Shown in pieces: positions 1-7,907 of a stretch of 64,000 nucleotides of DNA. Within the stretch, counting starts at the first letter, position 1. Each line of letters starts with the position of its first letter. The notes below the pieces were generated by a model that saw only the letters and a program-made list of their open reading frames with translations, was not told the DNA's origin and ran no database searches. The stretch is taken from contig CAKRUB010000002.1 in the NCBI GenBank assembly GCA_934402375.1, positions 62,001 to 126,000 on the forward strand, in the 5' to 3' direction. Source of the stretch: an uncultured Acetatifactor sp. (GTDB lineage: Bacteria; Bacillota; Clostridia; Lachnospirales; Lachnospiraceae). The position numbers were made by a program, and so were the translations under genes.

Positions 1-2
1 GA

Positions 3-914
3 GATGTCACGCTCGGCAATTATTTTGGACAGGAGTATTCGTGGTCGTTTCGGGAAATGTGGGGAAAACAGCAGAATCCGGCATATTTTCTGGAAAATGT
101 ATATGATATTTTCAGCAGCGACGACATGACGATCGTGAATCTGGAGGGGCCTCTCACAAATGCCGAGGAAAGAAAAGAGGAGCAGACTTACTGCATCAGC
201 GGCGATCCCGAGTATGCCGACGTTCTGACGGAAGGCAGTGTGGAAGCGGTCAGCATGGCGAACAATCACAGGCTGGACTACTACGAACAGGGGACGGCGG
301 ATACCGTCGAAGCTGTCAGCAGCCGCGGCATCTCCTACGCCTATGACAAAAACCTCGGACTCTATGAGACAAAGGGAATCGTTATCGGCTTTGTCTCGGT
401 CAATGAGGTCGGTCAGGGGGCAGGCGTGGAAAAGATTCTCAAGGAGGGAATCGCGCTGCTGCGCGAGCAGGGTGCCGATCTGGTGCTGGCAAACTGCCAC
501 TGGGGAATAGAGAGAGAGAACTACCCGGAGGAGTACCAGCTAAGTCTCGGCAGGAAATGCATCGACTGGGGCGCTGATCTTGTGCTGGGGCATCATCCTC
601 ATGTGCTGCAGGGAATCGAGGAATATCAGGGGAAGTACATCGTCTACAGTCTGGGAAACTTCTGCTTTGGTGCAAACCGCAATCCTAAGGACAAGGACTG
701 CATCATCTTCCAGCAGACCTTCACCTTCCGGGGCGGAACCCTGCAGGAGGGCACAGAAGCGCGAATCATTCCCTGTTCTGTCAGCTCGGTCAGCAACCGC
801 AATGATTACCGCCCCACGCCTGCCGAGGGGGAGGACGCACAGCGGATTATAGAGCGCATGAATGAGTACAGTGCGGATTTCGGGGTGTATATTGACGAAG
901 ATGGCAGCTTATAG
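3..914 (+). CDS. CapA-family phosphoesterase-like protein (5' partial)
   Basis: This is the C-terminal 303 residues of a CapA/PgsA-type protein of the calcineurin-like metallophosphoesterase fold; relatives act in capsule or poly-gamma-glutamate export at the cell surface. The frame is open to the window edge and begins with DVTLG, which matches the family's first metal-binding motif, so the ATG at position 57 is an internal Met and the true start lies upstream. Further family motifs are NLEGP, MANNHRLDYY (NNH), NCHWGIE, LGHHPHVLQGIE and YSLGNFCFG, in the usual order. The gene runs to its natural stop and is followed by a palindromic repeat. The substrate is unknown and no other capsule gene is visible. 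Confidence 0.85.
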   Translation, partial: DVTLGNYFGQEYSWSFREMWGKQQNPAYFLENVYDIFSSDDMTIVNLEGPLTNAEERKEEQTYCISGDPEYADVLTEGSVEAVSMANNHRLDYYEQGTADTVEAVSSRGISYAYDKNLGLYETKGIVIGFVSVNEVGQGAGVEKILKEGIALLREQGADLVLANCHWGIERENYPEEYQLSLGRKCIDWGADLVLGHHPHVLQGIEEYQGKYIVYSLGNFCFGANRNPKDKDCIIFQQTFTFRGGTLQEGTEARIIPCSVSSVSNRNDYRPTPAEGEDAQRIIERMNEYSADFGVYIDEDGSL

Positions 915-950
915 TAGTGGCGAGTTGGGAGACCAGAGATTTTCCAGTAA

Positions 951-1100
951 CAGTTGCACAGAATGCACATGGCCACAAGCAGCGCACTCTGGAGCCGCCG
1001 GTGCTTAGTCTCCGTACTTTGGAGACTTACGCACCGCTGCGTGCGGAAGGTAGCGAGAGCGTGCCTGCGGTGGTCTGTGCATTTTGTGCAACGTCACTTG
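951..1100 (+). repeat. Structured palindromic repeat, copy A
   Basis: Copy A of the window's seven-member repeat family, in the orientation here called plus. The ends are inverted (GTTGCACAGAATGCAC against GTGCATTTTGTGCAAC). A middle stem GCACC/GGTGC and an apical stem AGTCTCC/GGAGACT follow. Flanking bases extend the pairing (TTTCC on the left, GGAAA on the right). An 81-codon open frame across it is a by-product of the repeat, not a gene. The rest of the 914-1245 gap holds nothing else that I recognise apart from the ribosome binding site of the next gene. Confidence 0.9.
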
Positions 1101-1244
1101 CGGAAACCCTGATTGGGGAACTTCTGGGGTTTACAGATAGTTTTCAAATATTTGGGCACTGACATAAGGGATTATATAGAGATAAAGGGATTGTGTAGGA
1201 ATAAAAATTTTTAGGGACAAAATAAGAAGGAGAGGTATGTGTGT

Positions 1245-2399
1245 ATGGAAAAGAGAGCTATGGAAAAGCTTGGGATCGAGACTTCCCTGCTGGGCTTCGG
1301 ATGTATGAGATTTCCGATGACGGCGGATGGAAAGATCGATGAGGCAGAGGCGGAGAGAATGCTGGATCAGGCATATGCTGCCGGTGTGAACTATTATGAT
1401 ACGGCTTACCCGTACCATAACGGAGAGAGCGAGCGCGTGGTCGGCCGTGTCATGAAGAAGTACGACCGCAGTAGCTTCTTCCTTGCGACGAAGCTTCCCT
1501 GCTGGCTGATCAAAAATACGGATGACATTGAGAGGATTTTCAAGGAGCAGCTTGAGAAGCTCCAGACAGATTACATAGACTTTTATCTGATGCACGCCCT
1601 GAATAAGGACAGCTTTCAGAAAATGGTTGATATTGGATGTGTGGAAAAGCTTGAACAGCTGAAAGCGGAGGGTAAGATCCGCTACCTCGGCTTCTCTTTC
1701 CATGATAAGTATGAGGCGTTCGAGAGAATCATTAATTACCGCGACTGGGATTTCTGCCAGATCCAGCTGAATTATATGGATGCCGGGGAGAGAGAGGAAT
1801 TCCAACAGGCGGGCATGAAGGGCTATCATCTCACTGAGGAGAAGAACATCCCGCTCATCATCATGGAGCCTGTCAGAGGCGGTTCCCTCGCGGCTTTTCC
1901 CGAGGATATTACGGAGGTCTTTCACGGTCTTAATCCCGATGCGTCGATCGCAAGCTATGCGTTGCGCTGGGTGGGAAGCCTGCCGAACGTCAAGGTGATT
2001 CTGAGCGGCATGTCCACGATGGAGCAGCTGACGGACAATCTTAAGACCTTTGATAAATTTGAGCCGCTTTCGGAGAAGGAAACGGAGACGATAGATAAGG
2101 TCGTTGCGATGATCAATAGCCGTATGCAGAACGGCTGCACTGCATGCAGATATTGTATGCCCTGTCCGGCGGGAGTCGATATTCCGAGAAACTTCCGCAT
2201 CTGGAACCTCTATCATATGTATGGCAACTATAATGCCGTGAAATGGGATTGGGAAGATGGTCTTGGCGAGGAGCACAAGGCGAAGAACTGTATCAAGTGC
2301 GGAAAGTGTGAAAAGGCATGTCCCCAGAAGCTGTCGATTCGCGCAGACCTTGAGCGGGTACAGGCAGATCTGGACAAAAAGGAGTTTGTGATTTCCTGA
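1245..2399 (+). CDS. Aldo/keto reductase with C-terminal ferredoxin domain
   Basis: NADPH-linked carbonyl reductase of the aldo/keto reductase superfamily with an appended iron-sulfur domain, a common clostridial form whose substrate is usually unknown. The TIM-barrel part carries the tetrad: Asp about 52 and Tyr about 57 (YYDTAYPYHNGE), Lys about 84 (ATKLPC) and His about 114 (LMHAL). The last 80 residues hold two cysteine clusters, CTACRYCMPCP and CIKCGKCEKACP, which probably bind two [4Fe-4S] centres. Start choice: AAGGAGAGG lies 9 nt before the ATG at 1245; a GTG two codons upstream is possible. The gene is followed after 13 nt by an AraC regulator that may control it. Cytosolic. Confidence 0.9.
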   Translation: MEKRAMEKLGIETSLLGFGCMRFPMTADGKIDEAEAERMLDQAYAAGVNYYDTAYPYHNGESERVVGRVMKKYDRSSFFLATKLPCWLIKNTDDIERIFKEQLEKLQTDYIDFYLMHALNKDSFQKMVDIGCVEKLEQLKAEGKIRYLGFSFHDKYEAFERIINYRDWDFCQIQLNYMDAGEREEFQQAGMKGYHLTEEKNIPLIIMEPVRGGSLAAFPEDITEVFHGLNPDASIASYALRWVGSLPNVKVILSGMSTMEQLTDNLKTFDKFEPLSEKETETIDKVVAMINSRMQNGCTACRYCMPCPAGVDIPRNFRIWNLYHMYGNYNAVKWDWEDGLGEEHKAKNCIKCGKCEKACPQKLSIRADLERVQADLDKKEFVIS

Positions 2400-2412
2400 C
2401 GGAGGGTGATTG

Positions 2413-3309
2413 ATGGAAAAAGCCTTTAAGCTGGATTTTGAGAATGACAGACAGGGAAGTCTGTATGTGAACTGCTGCGGGTGCTCCCAGACGGAGAGCC
2501 TGCACAGCTTCGGGCCTGCATCCAAGCCGCATTATCTGATCCACTATGTCCTGAGCGGCAAGGGACTTTTCCGCTTTCACGATAAGGAATACCGTCTGGA
2601 GGCAGGCTATGGATTTCTGATTCAGCCAAATGAGCTGGCGTTTTATCAGGCGGATGCGGACGACCCGTGGAGCTACCTCTGGGTCGGCTTCGGGGGAAGC
2701 CGCGCCGGGGAATATCTGACGAAGATGGGGCTGTCGGCAAGGCATCCGATTTTTTCGTGTGACCGGGATGAGGAGCTGTATGCGATTGTCCGGGATATGA
2801 TGGAGCATAATACCTTCGGCATGGCAAATGACCTGCGCAGGAACGGACAGATGAGTGTCTTTCTGTCCGTGCTTGCGGAGAGCGCAGGTGTCATTGCAAA
2901 AGATGAGGAGGATAAGGGAAACCAGTATGTGAAAAAAGCGGTGTCCTTTATCCAGAGCAACTATTGTAACCCGATCAAGGTGACGGACGTGGCGGATTAT
3001 GTCTGTATCAACAGGAGCTACCTCTATACCCTGTTCCAGAATTACCTCGGAATGTCCCCGCAGCAGTTTCTGACAACATTTCGCATTACAAAAGCGAGGG
3101 AGTTGCTGGATTCGACAACCTATCCGATCGAGAGCATTGCTCTTTCCTGTGGTTACAGTGATGCACTGGTCTTCACCAAGGCCTTCCATGCCATGAAGGG
3201 AATGTCCCCGTCCCAGTATCGCAAGCAGAGCCACCGGGAGAGCACAAAAGAGCAGCTGCATGAGGTGGAGGGGCTGATTGCGAAGCTTCTCGGGCAGCAA
3301 CAGGGCTAG
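2413..3309 (+). CDS. AraC family transcriptional regulator with cupin N-terminus
   Basis: A 298-residue transcription factor. The N-terminal half has the cupin-like sugar-sensing fold seen in AraC/MelR relatives (around LIHYVLSGKGLFRF and GYGFLIQPNE). The C-terminal 100 residues form a double helix-turn-helix (VTDVADYVCINRSYLYTLF, then SIALSCGYSDALVFTKAF) ending in the family signature MSPSQYRKQ. GGAGGG 6 nt upstream supports the ATG at 2413; a TTG one codon earlier is weaker. It lies between an oxidoreductase and galK on the same strand, so control of galactose or galactoside metabolism is a reasonable inference, not shown by the sequence. A terminator follows. Confidence 0.9.
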   Translation: MEKAFKLDFENDRQGSLYVNCCGCSQTESLHSFGPASKPHYLIHYVLSGKGLFRFHDKEYRLEAGYGFLIQPNELAFYQADADDPWSYLWVGFGGSRAGEYLTKMGLSARHPIFSCDRDEELYAIVRDMMEHNTFGMANDLRRNGQMSVFLSVLAESAGVIAKDEEDKGNQYVKKAVSFIQSNYCNPIKVTDVADYVCINRSYLYTLFQNYLGMSPQQFLTTFRITKARELLDSTTYPIESIALSCGYSDALVFTKAFHAMKGMSPSQYRKQSHRESTKEQLHEVEGLIAKLLGQQQG

Positions 3310-3340
3310 AAAAGACCTAATCTAACATTTTAACAGGTTC

Positions 3341-3379
3341 AAAAAACAAATGGATGTAGTAATTCATTTGTTTTTTTTA
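3341..3379 (+). terminator. Rho-independent terminator after the AraC gene
   Basis: ACAAATG pairs with CATTTGT, with an A-run before the stem and eight T bases after it. Because A and T runs flank both sides it could work in either direction. It separates the AraC gene from galK, so galK probably has its own promoter in 3380-3440. Confidence 0.8.
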
Positions 3380-3441
3380 TATAGTGGAAACATAAGGACA
3401 GTAAACCGTACACGAGAACAGGCATAGAAAGGAATCGGAAT

Positions 3442-4605
3442 ATGAAGGATATTATTTTAAAAAAGTTTGAAGAGGTATTTGGAGACAGCAAGGATGCGAA
3501 GGTATATTTCGCTCCCGGACGTGTCAACCTGATCGGTGAGCATACCGACTACAATGGCGGACATGTATTTCCCTGCGCGCTGACGATCGGAACCTATGGC
3601 GTCGCAAGAAAGAGAACCGACAATAAGCTGCGTTTTTACTCCATGAATTTTGAACAGCTCGGTGTTATCGAGTCCTCACTGGAGGATCTTGTTCCGGCAA
3701 AGGAAGCGGACTGGACAAATTATCCCAAGGGAGTTATGTGGGCGTTTGGGGAAAAGGGCATGAAGGTTCCCTTCGGTATGGATCTGCTGCTCAACGGTAA
3801 CATCCCGAACGGCTCCGGGCTTTCCTCCTCCGCATCGGTTGAGGTGCTCACCGGCTACATATTGAGAGACTTTTTCGGCTTTGATGTGACGAATCAGGAT
3901 CTCGCACTGATCGGACAGTATTCCGAGAATCATTTTAACAAGGTAAACTGCGGTATCATGGATCAGTTTGCCATTGCCATGGGCAAGAAGGACAACGCAA
4001 TCTTCCTCGACACGGCAGATCTGTCCTACGAATATGCGCCCATCGTGCTCAAGGGGGCAAAGATCGTGATCGCATGCAGCAACAAGAAGCGTGGGCTGGG
4101 CGATTCCAAGTATAACGAGAGAAGAAGCGAGTGCGAGACGGCGCTTGCTGAGTTACAGCAGGTTGTAAAGATCAAGACGCTCGGCGATCTGGATGAGGCA
4201 ACCTTCGAGAAGTTTGCAGCCATTATCAAGAGTGATGTCCGCAGAAAGCGCGCAAAGCACGCGGTGTATGAGAATCAGCGCACCATTCGTGCGGTGGAGG
4301 CTCTGAAGGCAAATGATGTGGAGGAGTTCGGAAAGCTGATGAATGCTTCCCATGTCTCCCTTCGTGACGATTATGAGGTTACAGGAATCGAGCTGGATAC
4401 TCTGGTAGAAGAGGCGTGGAAGATCGACGGTGTGATCGGCTCCCGTATGACCGGCGCAGGCTTCGGTGGATGTACCGTCAGCATCGTAAAGGATGAGACG
4501 ATCAATACTTTCATTGACAAGGTTGGCGCTGCCTACAAGGAGAAGATCGGGTATGCGGCAGATTTCTATGTAGTTGAGATCGGGGATGGACCGGCTACGT
4601 TGTAA
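3442..4605 (+). CDS. galK: Galactokinase
   Basis: Phosphorylates alpha-D-galactose to galactose 1-phosphate with ATP, the first committed step of the Leloir pathway; cytosolic GHMP kinase. The 387 residues match the usual length. Near the N-terminus is the galactokinase signature GRVNLIGEHTDYNGG, in the middle the GHMP ATP-binding loop PNGSGLSSSAS, and near the end MTGAGFGGCTVS. AAGGAAT precedes the ATG at 3442. galT follows on the same strand, but the pair is separated by a 149-bp palindromic repeat. No galE is present in the window, so the epimerase must be encoded elsewhere. Confidence 0.97.
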   Translation: MKDIILKKFEEVFGDSKDAKVYFAPGRVNLIGEHTDYNGGHVFPCALTIGTYGVARKRTDNKLRFYSMNFEQLGVIESSLEDLVPAKEADWTNYPKGVMWAFGEKGMKVPFGMDLLLNGNIPNGSGLSSSASVEVLTGYILRDFFGFDVTNQDLALIGQYSENHFNKVNCGIMDQFAIAMGKKDNAIFLDTADLSYEYAPIVLKGAKIVIACSNKKRGLGDSKYNERRSECETALAELQQVVKIKTLGDLDEATFEKFAAIIKSDVRRKRAKHAVYENQRTIRAVEALKANDVEEFGKLMNASHVSLRDDYEVTGIELDTLVEEAWKIDGVIGSRMTGAGFGGCTVSIVKDETINTFIDKVGAAYKEKIGYAADFYVVEIGDGPATL

Positions 4606-4618
4606 AATGTGTTTCTGC

Positions 4619-4767
4619 AAGTGACGTTGCACAGAATGTACAGACCACCGCAGGCACGCTCTCGCTTTGCTTCGCACGCAGCGGCGCATAAGATGTCGCA
4701 GTACGCCATCTAAGCGCCGGCGGCTCCAGAGTGCGCTGCTTGTGGTCAGGTACATTCTGCACAACTG
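4619..4767 (-). repeat. Structured palindromic repeat, copy B
   Basis: Full copy in minus orientation between galK and galT. The outer stem is GTTGCACAGAATGTAC against GTACATTCTGCACAAC. The middle stem is GGCGC/GCGCC, where other copies have GGTGC/GCACC or GGCAC/GTGCC. The apical stem is AGATG/CATCT. A transcript covering both gal genes would carry this hairpin 14 nt after the galK stop codon. Confidence 0.92.
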
Positions 4768-4843
4768 TTATCTGGAATTTAGGATATTCTCAATAGTTAT
4801 TGTAATAAATGTAATCAATGTAATCAAGTAAGGAGAGAGAAGA

Positions 4844-6349
4844 ATGGCGATACAGACGGATATAAGGAAGCTGGTGGCTTATGGCGTGAGTGCAGGACTT
4901 GTTCCCACGGAGGACATTGTCTTCACGACCAACAGGCTGCTGGAATTGTTTGAATTGGATGAACTGGAAGAGACTGACAATAGTGTCACAATGGATGCGT
5001 CTGAATTGGAAGCGGTTCTGGGACGGATGTGTGACTATGCTTATGAGAAAGGACTGATGGCAGAGAACACAGTGACCTACCGCGACCTGTTCGACACAAA
5101 GATTATGAGCATGCTCATGCCAAGACCCAGCGAAGTCATCCATAAGTTTTGGGAACTGTATGAGAAGGAGTCACCGGAGGCGGCTACAGACTACTATTAC
5201 AGCTTAAGCTGTGACTCCAACTATATCCGCAGATACAGGGTCAGCAGGGATAAGAAGTGGATCGCCCCGACGAAGTACGGCGATCTCGACATTACAATTA
5301 ACCTTTCCAAGCCCGAGAAGGATCCCAAGGCGATCGCTGCTGCGAAGAATGCGAAGCAGTCCGGCTATCCGAAGTGTCTTCTCTGCAAGGAGAATGAGGG
5401 CTACGCAGGAAGAGTGAATCATCCGGCGAGGCAGAACCACCGCATCATCCCGGTGACGATCAACGGCAGCCAGTGGGGCTTCCAGTATTCGCCCTATGTC
5501 TATTACAATGAACACTGCATCGTGTTCAATTCCCAGCATGTGCCGATGAAGATTGAGCATGACACCTTCTGCAAGCTGTTTGATTTTGTAAAGCAGTTCC
5601 CTCATTATTTCGTGGGCTCTAATGCCGATCTTCCGATTGTCGGCGGCTCTATCTTAAGCCATGACCATTTCCAGGGCGGTCATTATGAGTTTGCCATGGC
5701 GAAGGCGCCGGTTGAGAGGAGCTTCACTGTAGAGGGCTTTGAGGATGTGGACACAGGCGTTGTACAGTGGCCGATGTCTGTCATCCGCCTGAGCGGGGAA
5801 AACATGGAGCGCATCATCGCGCTGGCGGACAGAATTCTGAAAAAATGGCGTAGCTATACAGATGAGGAGGCGTTTATTTATGCCTGCACGGACGGGGAGC
5901 CGCATAACACGATTACCCCCATCGCCAGAAAGCGCGGAGAGAAGTACGAGCTGGATCTTGTGCTGCGCAACAATATCACGACGGAGGAGCATCCTCTTGG
6001 CGTTTACCATCCACACGCAAAGCTGCATCATATCAAGAAGGAGAACATCGGACTGATCGAGGTAATGGGACTTGCCGTGCTGCCCGCGCGTCTGAAGGAT
6101 GAGATGGCGCATCTGAAGGAGGCAATGCTTGCGGGTAAGGATCTCAGAGCGGATGAGGAGCTGGCAAAGCATGCGGACTGGGTTGACGAATTTTCAACCG
6201 GATATGAAAAGATAGATGCCTCCAACATAGATGCCATTATTGAGAAGGAGATCGGACTGGTCTTTATGCAGGTTCTGGAGGATGCGGGAGTCTATAGGAG
6301 AACAGAAGAAGGACAGAAGGCATTCGACAGATTCCTTGCGGGTCTGTAG
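4844..6349 (+). CDS. galT: UDP-glucose--hexose-1-phosphate uridylyltransferase, class II
   Basis: Transfers UMP from UDP-glucose to galactose 1-phosphate, giving UDP-galactose and glucose 1-phosphate; the second Leloir step, cytosolic. The 501-residue protein is of the Firmicutes type (class II), not the HIT-like E. coli type: it begins MAIQTDIRKLVAYG and contains SYIRRYRVS-like and YFVGSNADLPIVGGS segments followed by ILSHDHFQGG, the likely catalytic histidine region. AAGGAGAG precedes the ATG. It belongs functionally with galK upstream. The next gene starts 7 nt after its stop, so co-transcription is likely. Confidence 0.95.
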   Translation: MAIQTDIRKLVAYGVSAGLVPTEDIVFTTNRLLELFELDELEETDNSVTMDASELEAVLGRMCDYAYEKGLMAENTVTYRDLFDTKIMSMLMPRPSEVIHKFWELYEKESPEAATDYYYSLSCDSNYIRRYRVSRDKKWIAPTKYGDLDITINLSKPEKDPKAIAAAKNAKQSGYPKCLLCKENEGYAGRVNHPARQNHRIIPVTINGSQWGFQYSPYVYYNEHCIVFNSQHVPMKIEHDTFCKLFDFVKQFPHYFVGSNADLPIVGGSILSHDHFQGGHYEFAMAKAPVERSFTVEGFEDVDTGVVQWPMSVIRLSGENMERIIALADRILKKWRSYTDEEAFIYACTDGEPHNTITPIARKRGEKYELDLVLRNNITTEEHPLGVYHPHAKLHHIKKENIGLIEVMGLAVLPARLKDEMAHLKEAMLAGKDLRADEELAKHADWVDEFSTGYEKIDASNIDAIIEKEIGLVFMQVLEDAGVYRRTEEGQKAFDRFLAGL

Positions 6350-6356
6350 GAGACAA

Positions 6357-7109
6357 ATGGAAGAAGTTGCGGTTGGAATGCAGTCTTATGTCAGTATTGA
6401 CTTAGAGACAACGGGATTGAATCCCAGGACAGACAAGATTATAGAAATCGGCGCGGTGCGCATTGAACAGGGAGAGGTGAAGGAGACCTTCAGCAGCTTC
6501 ATCAATCCCGGGCGAAGGCTGGAGGAGCGGATTGTCGAACTGACGGGAATCCGGGATGAAGAGCTTGCGGAGGCGCCCGCGATCGATGAGGTCTTTCCCG
6601 AGTTGCAGAAATTCTTAGGTGAGCTGCCGCTTTTGGGGCATAGTGTGCTTTTTGACTATTCCTTTTTGAAAAAAGCGGCGGTGAATCTCGGACAGAAATT
6701 TGAAAAACAGGCGGTCGACACTCTGAAGCTGGCAAGGAAATATCTGCCGGACTTAGAGAGCAGACGGCTTGATTTTCTATGCGAATATTATCAGATTCCA
6801 CACCATGCTCATCGGGCGCTTGCGGATGCGGAGGCGACGGACAGACTATACCGGTGCCTACGGGGGCATTTTTATGTGCCGGAGGAAGGGCTGTTTCAGC
6901 CGGTGCCGCTGATTTATAATGTCAAGAAAGATCAACCGGCATCAAAGCCACAGAAAGAAAGGTTATATCGGCTCAGGGAACAGCATAAACTGATTATGGA
7001 TGTGGAAATAGAACGGCTCACCCGAAGTGAGGCAAGCCGTCTGACAGACAAGTTACTGATGCAGATAAAAAATGTCAGGAATAATTCTTCTGGAGATGCC
7101 TTAAAATAA
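6357..7109 (+). CDS. DEDDh 3'-5' exonuclease (DnaQ/PolC-epsilon type)
   Basis: A 250-residue protein with an N-terminal DnaQ-like 3'-5' exonuclease domain acting on DNA or RNA ends. Motif I is SIDLETTGLNP (catalytic Asp and Glu), motif II is GHSVLFDYSFL, and motif III is HHAHRALADAEAT (His and Asp). After about residue 175 comes a short tail with no recognised fold. The open frame reaches back into galT, but AGGAG 4 nt upstream points to the ATG at 6357, only 7 nt after the galT stop. Its end overlaps the convergent membrane protein gene by 35 bp. It is a stand-alone trimming or repair exonuclease rather than a polymerase subunit. Confidence 0.88.
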   Translation: MEEVAVGMQSYVSIDLETTGLNPRTDKIIEIGAVRIEQGEVKETFSSFINPGRRLEERIVELTGIRDEELAEAPAIDEVFPELQKFLGELPLLGHSVLFDYSFLKKAAVNLGQKFEKQAVDTLKLARKYLPDLESRRLDFLCEYYQIPHHAHRALADAEATDRLYRCLRGHFYVPEEGLFQPVPLIYNVKKDQPASKPQKERLYRLREQHKLIMDVEIERLTRSEASRLTDKLLMQIKNVRNNSSGDALK

Positions 7110-7683
7110 TGTCGCGTGAACTGGAGCGCAGATTTCCGGCGGCATCCCGGAGACGGCGGATTTCGTCACTCTGCCCGGTTGAAGTATAGTAGTCAGCCAG
7201 CGCATAATAGGTGCGGCTCACATCGGAACCGGTCGTCACAGCGAATTCCATCAGTGGTACGGCCTCCTTCCGGTAGTCATTCTGGATGAGCAGATCAGCC
7301 CACTTCTGCAGGGTACGCACCAGTACGGTATAGTTCTGGTCGTATTCGGAGAGAAGGGTCAGGTTGGCTGTGCCGTACTCCAGCTTCAGATCCGTGTTCG
7401 ACCATCCTGTGAGATTTACTATCTTCTGGGAAGTGAGGCTCTCAAGGATTTCGATACATTCCATCACATCCGAATTATCATTCATGAGATGGGTCGGGAA
7501 GGTCTCCAGCGGAATCTTTACATAGGTCAGATTGTCGAGGGATTTCCGCCTGACGGAGTTGGACTGCCGTTCGCGTTCCCAGAAGGCTTCTTCGGTCGCT
7601 GAGCGTGCCTTTGACTGTTTTTTTATGTTATAGGAAATAAAAACCACAAGAACGATTAAACTTGCCAAAAGAAACAAATTCAT
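7075..7683 (-). CDS. Membrane-anchored hypothetical protein with helical repeat-like region
   Basis: I do not recognise the family. The 202 residues start with one transmembrane helix (MNLFLLASLIVLVVFISY), then a basic linker (KKQSKARS) that suggests the bulk stays in the cytosol. The C-terminal 100 residues look helical and resemble tetratricopeptide units (YRKEAVPLMEFAVTTGSD, then RTYYALADYYTSTGQSD). AAAGG 9 nt upstream supports the start. It converges on the exonuclease gene and overlaps it by 35 bp. It is divergent from a tiny membrane peptide at 7740. A scaffolding role is only a guess. Confidence 0.65.
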   Translation of the reverse strand: MNLFLLASLIVLVVFISYNIKKQSKARSATEEAFWERERQSNSVRRKSLDNLTYVKIPLETFPTHLMNDNSDVMECIEILESLTSQKIVNLTGWSNTDLKLEYGTANLTLLSEYDQNYTVLVRTLQKWADLLIQNDYRKEAVPLMEFAVTTGSDVSRTYYALADYYTSTGQSDEIRRLRDAAGNLRSSSRDIILRHLQKNYS

Positions 7684-7739
7684 ATATAATATCCTTTCAG
7701 AGTTTGAGCTTTTGCCCAGCGGGCAGTAAGGAGTCTGTC

Positions 7740-7847
7740 ATGTTTAATTTGAACAACCAAAAGACCAAGCGGAGGATTTCAGCAGCCATTATTGTGATTC
7801 TGGTGCTCGCTATGGTTATTCCTACTTTAGCATATTTCTTCTATTAA
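7740..7847 (+). CDS. Small single-pass membrane peptide (35 aa)
   Basis: A 35-residue peptide: a short basic start (MFNLNNQKTKRRIS) and one hydrophobic helix (AAIIVILVLAMVIPTLAYFF). TAAGGAG 6-7 nt upstream of the ATG at 7740 is a good ribosome binding site, and an upstream in-frame extension has none. It lies between the divergent membrane protein and the VanW gene. Its function is unknown; it may be one of the small envelope peptides often missed in annotation. Confidence 0.6.
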   Translation: MFNLNNQKTKRRISAAIIVILVLAMVIPTLAYFFY

Positions 7848-7907
7848 TTCAATCAGGGAGAGGTTTGCAGGGATTGTTTTTCGTGTCAAGCGAAAATGAG
7901 GACAATT

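Noticed and set aside
917-1162. 81-residue open frame, and similar frames at 4153-4764, 18376-18611, 26968-27255 and 48026-48426, sharing peptides such as APLRAEGSESVPAVVC or TSSALWSRR
   Set aside because: They are readings of the palindromic repeat in different frames. They appear on either strand, have no ribosome binding sites, and the DNA changes follow base pairing rather than codon positions.
1131-2525. 464-residue minus-strand frame opposite the aldo/keto reductase gene
   Set aside because: Shadow of a real gene on the other strand; no family motif or ribosome binding site, and the plus-strand protein has full catalytic and Fe-S motifs. The same holds for the long frames at 2293-3300, 7827-9128 and 39748-41112.
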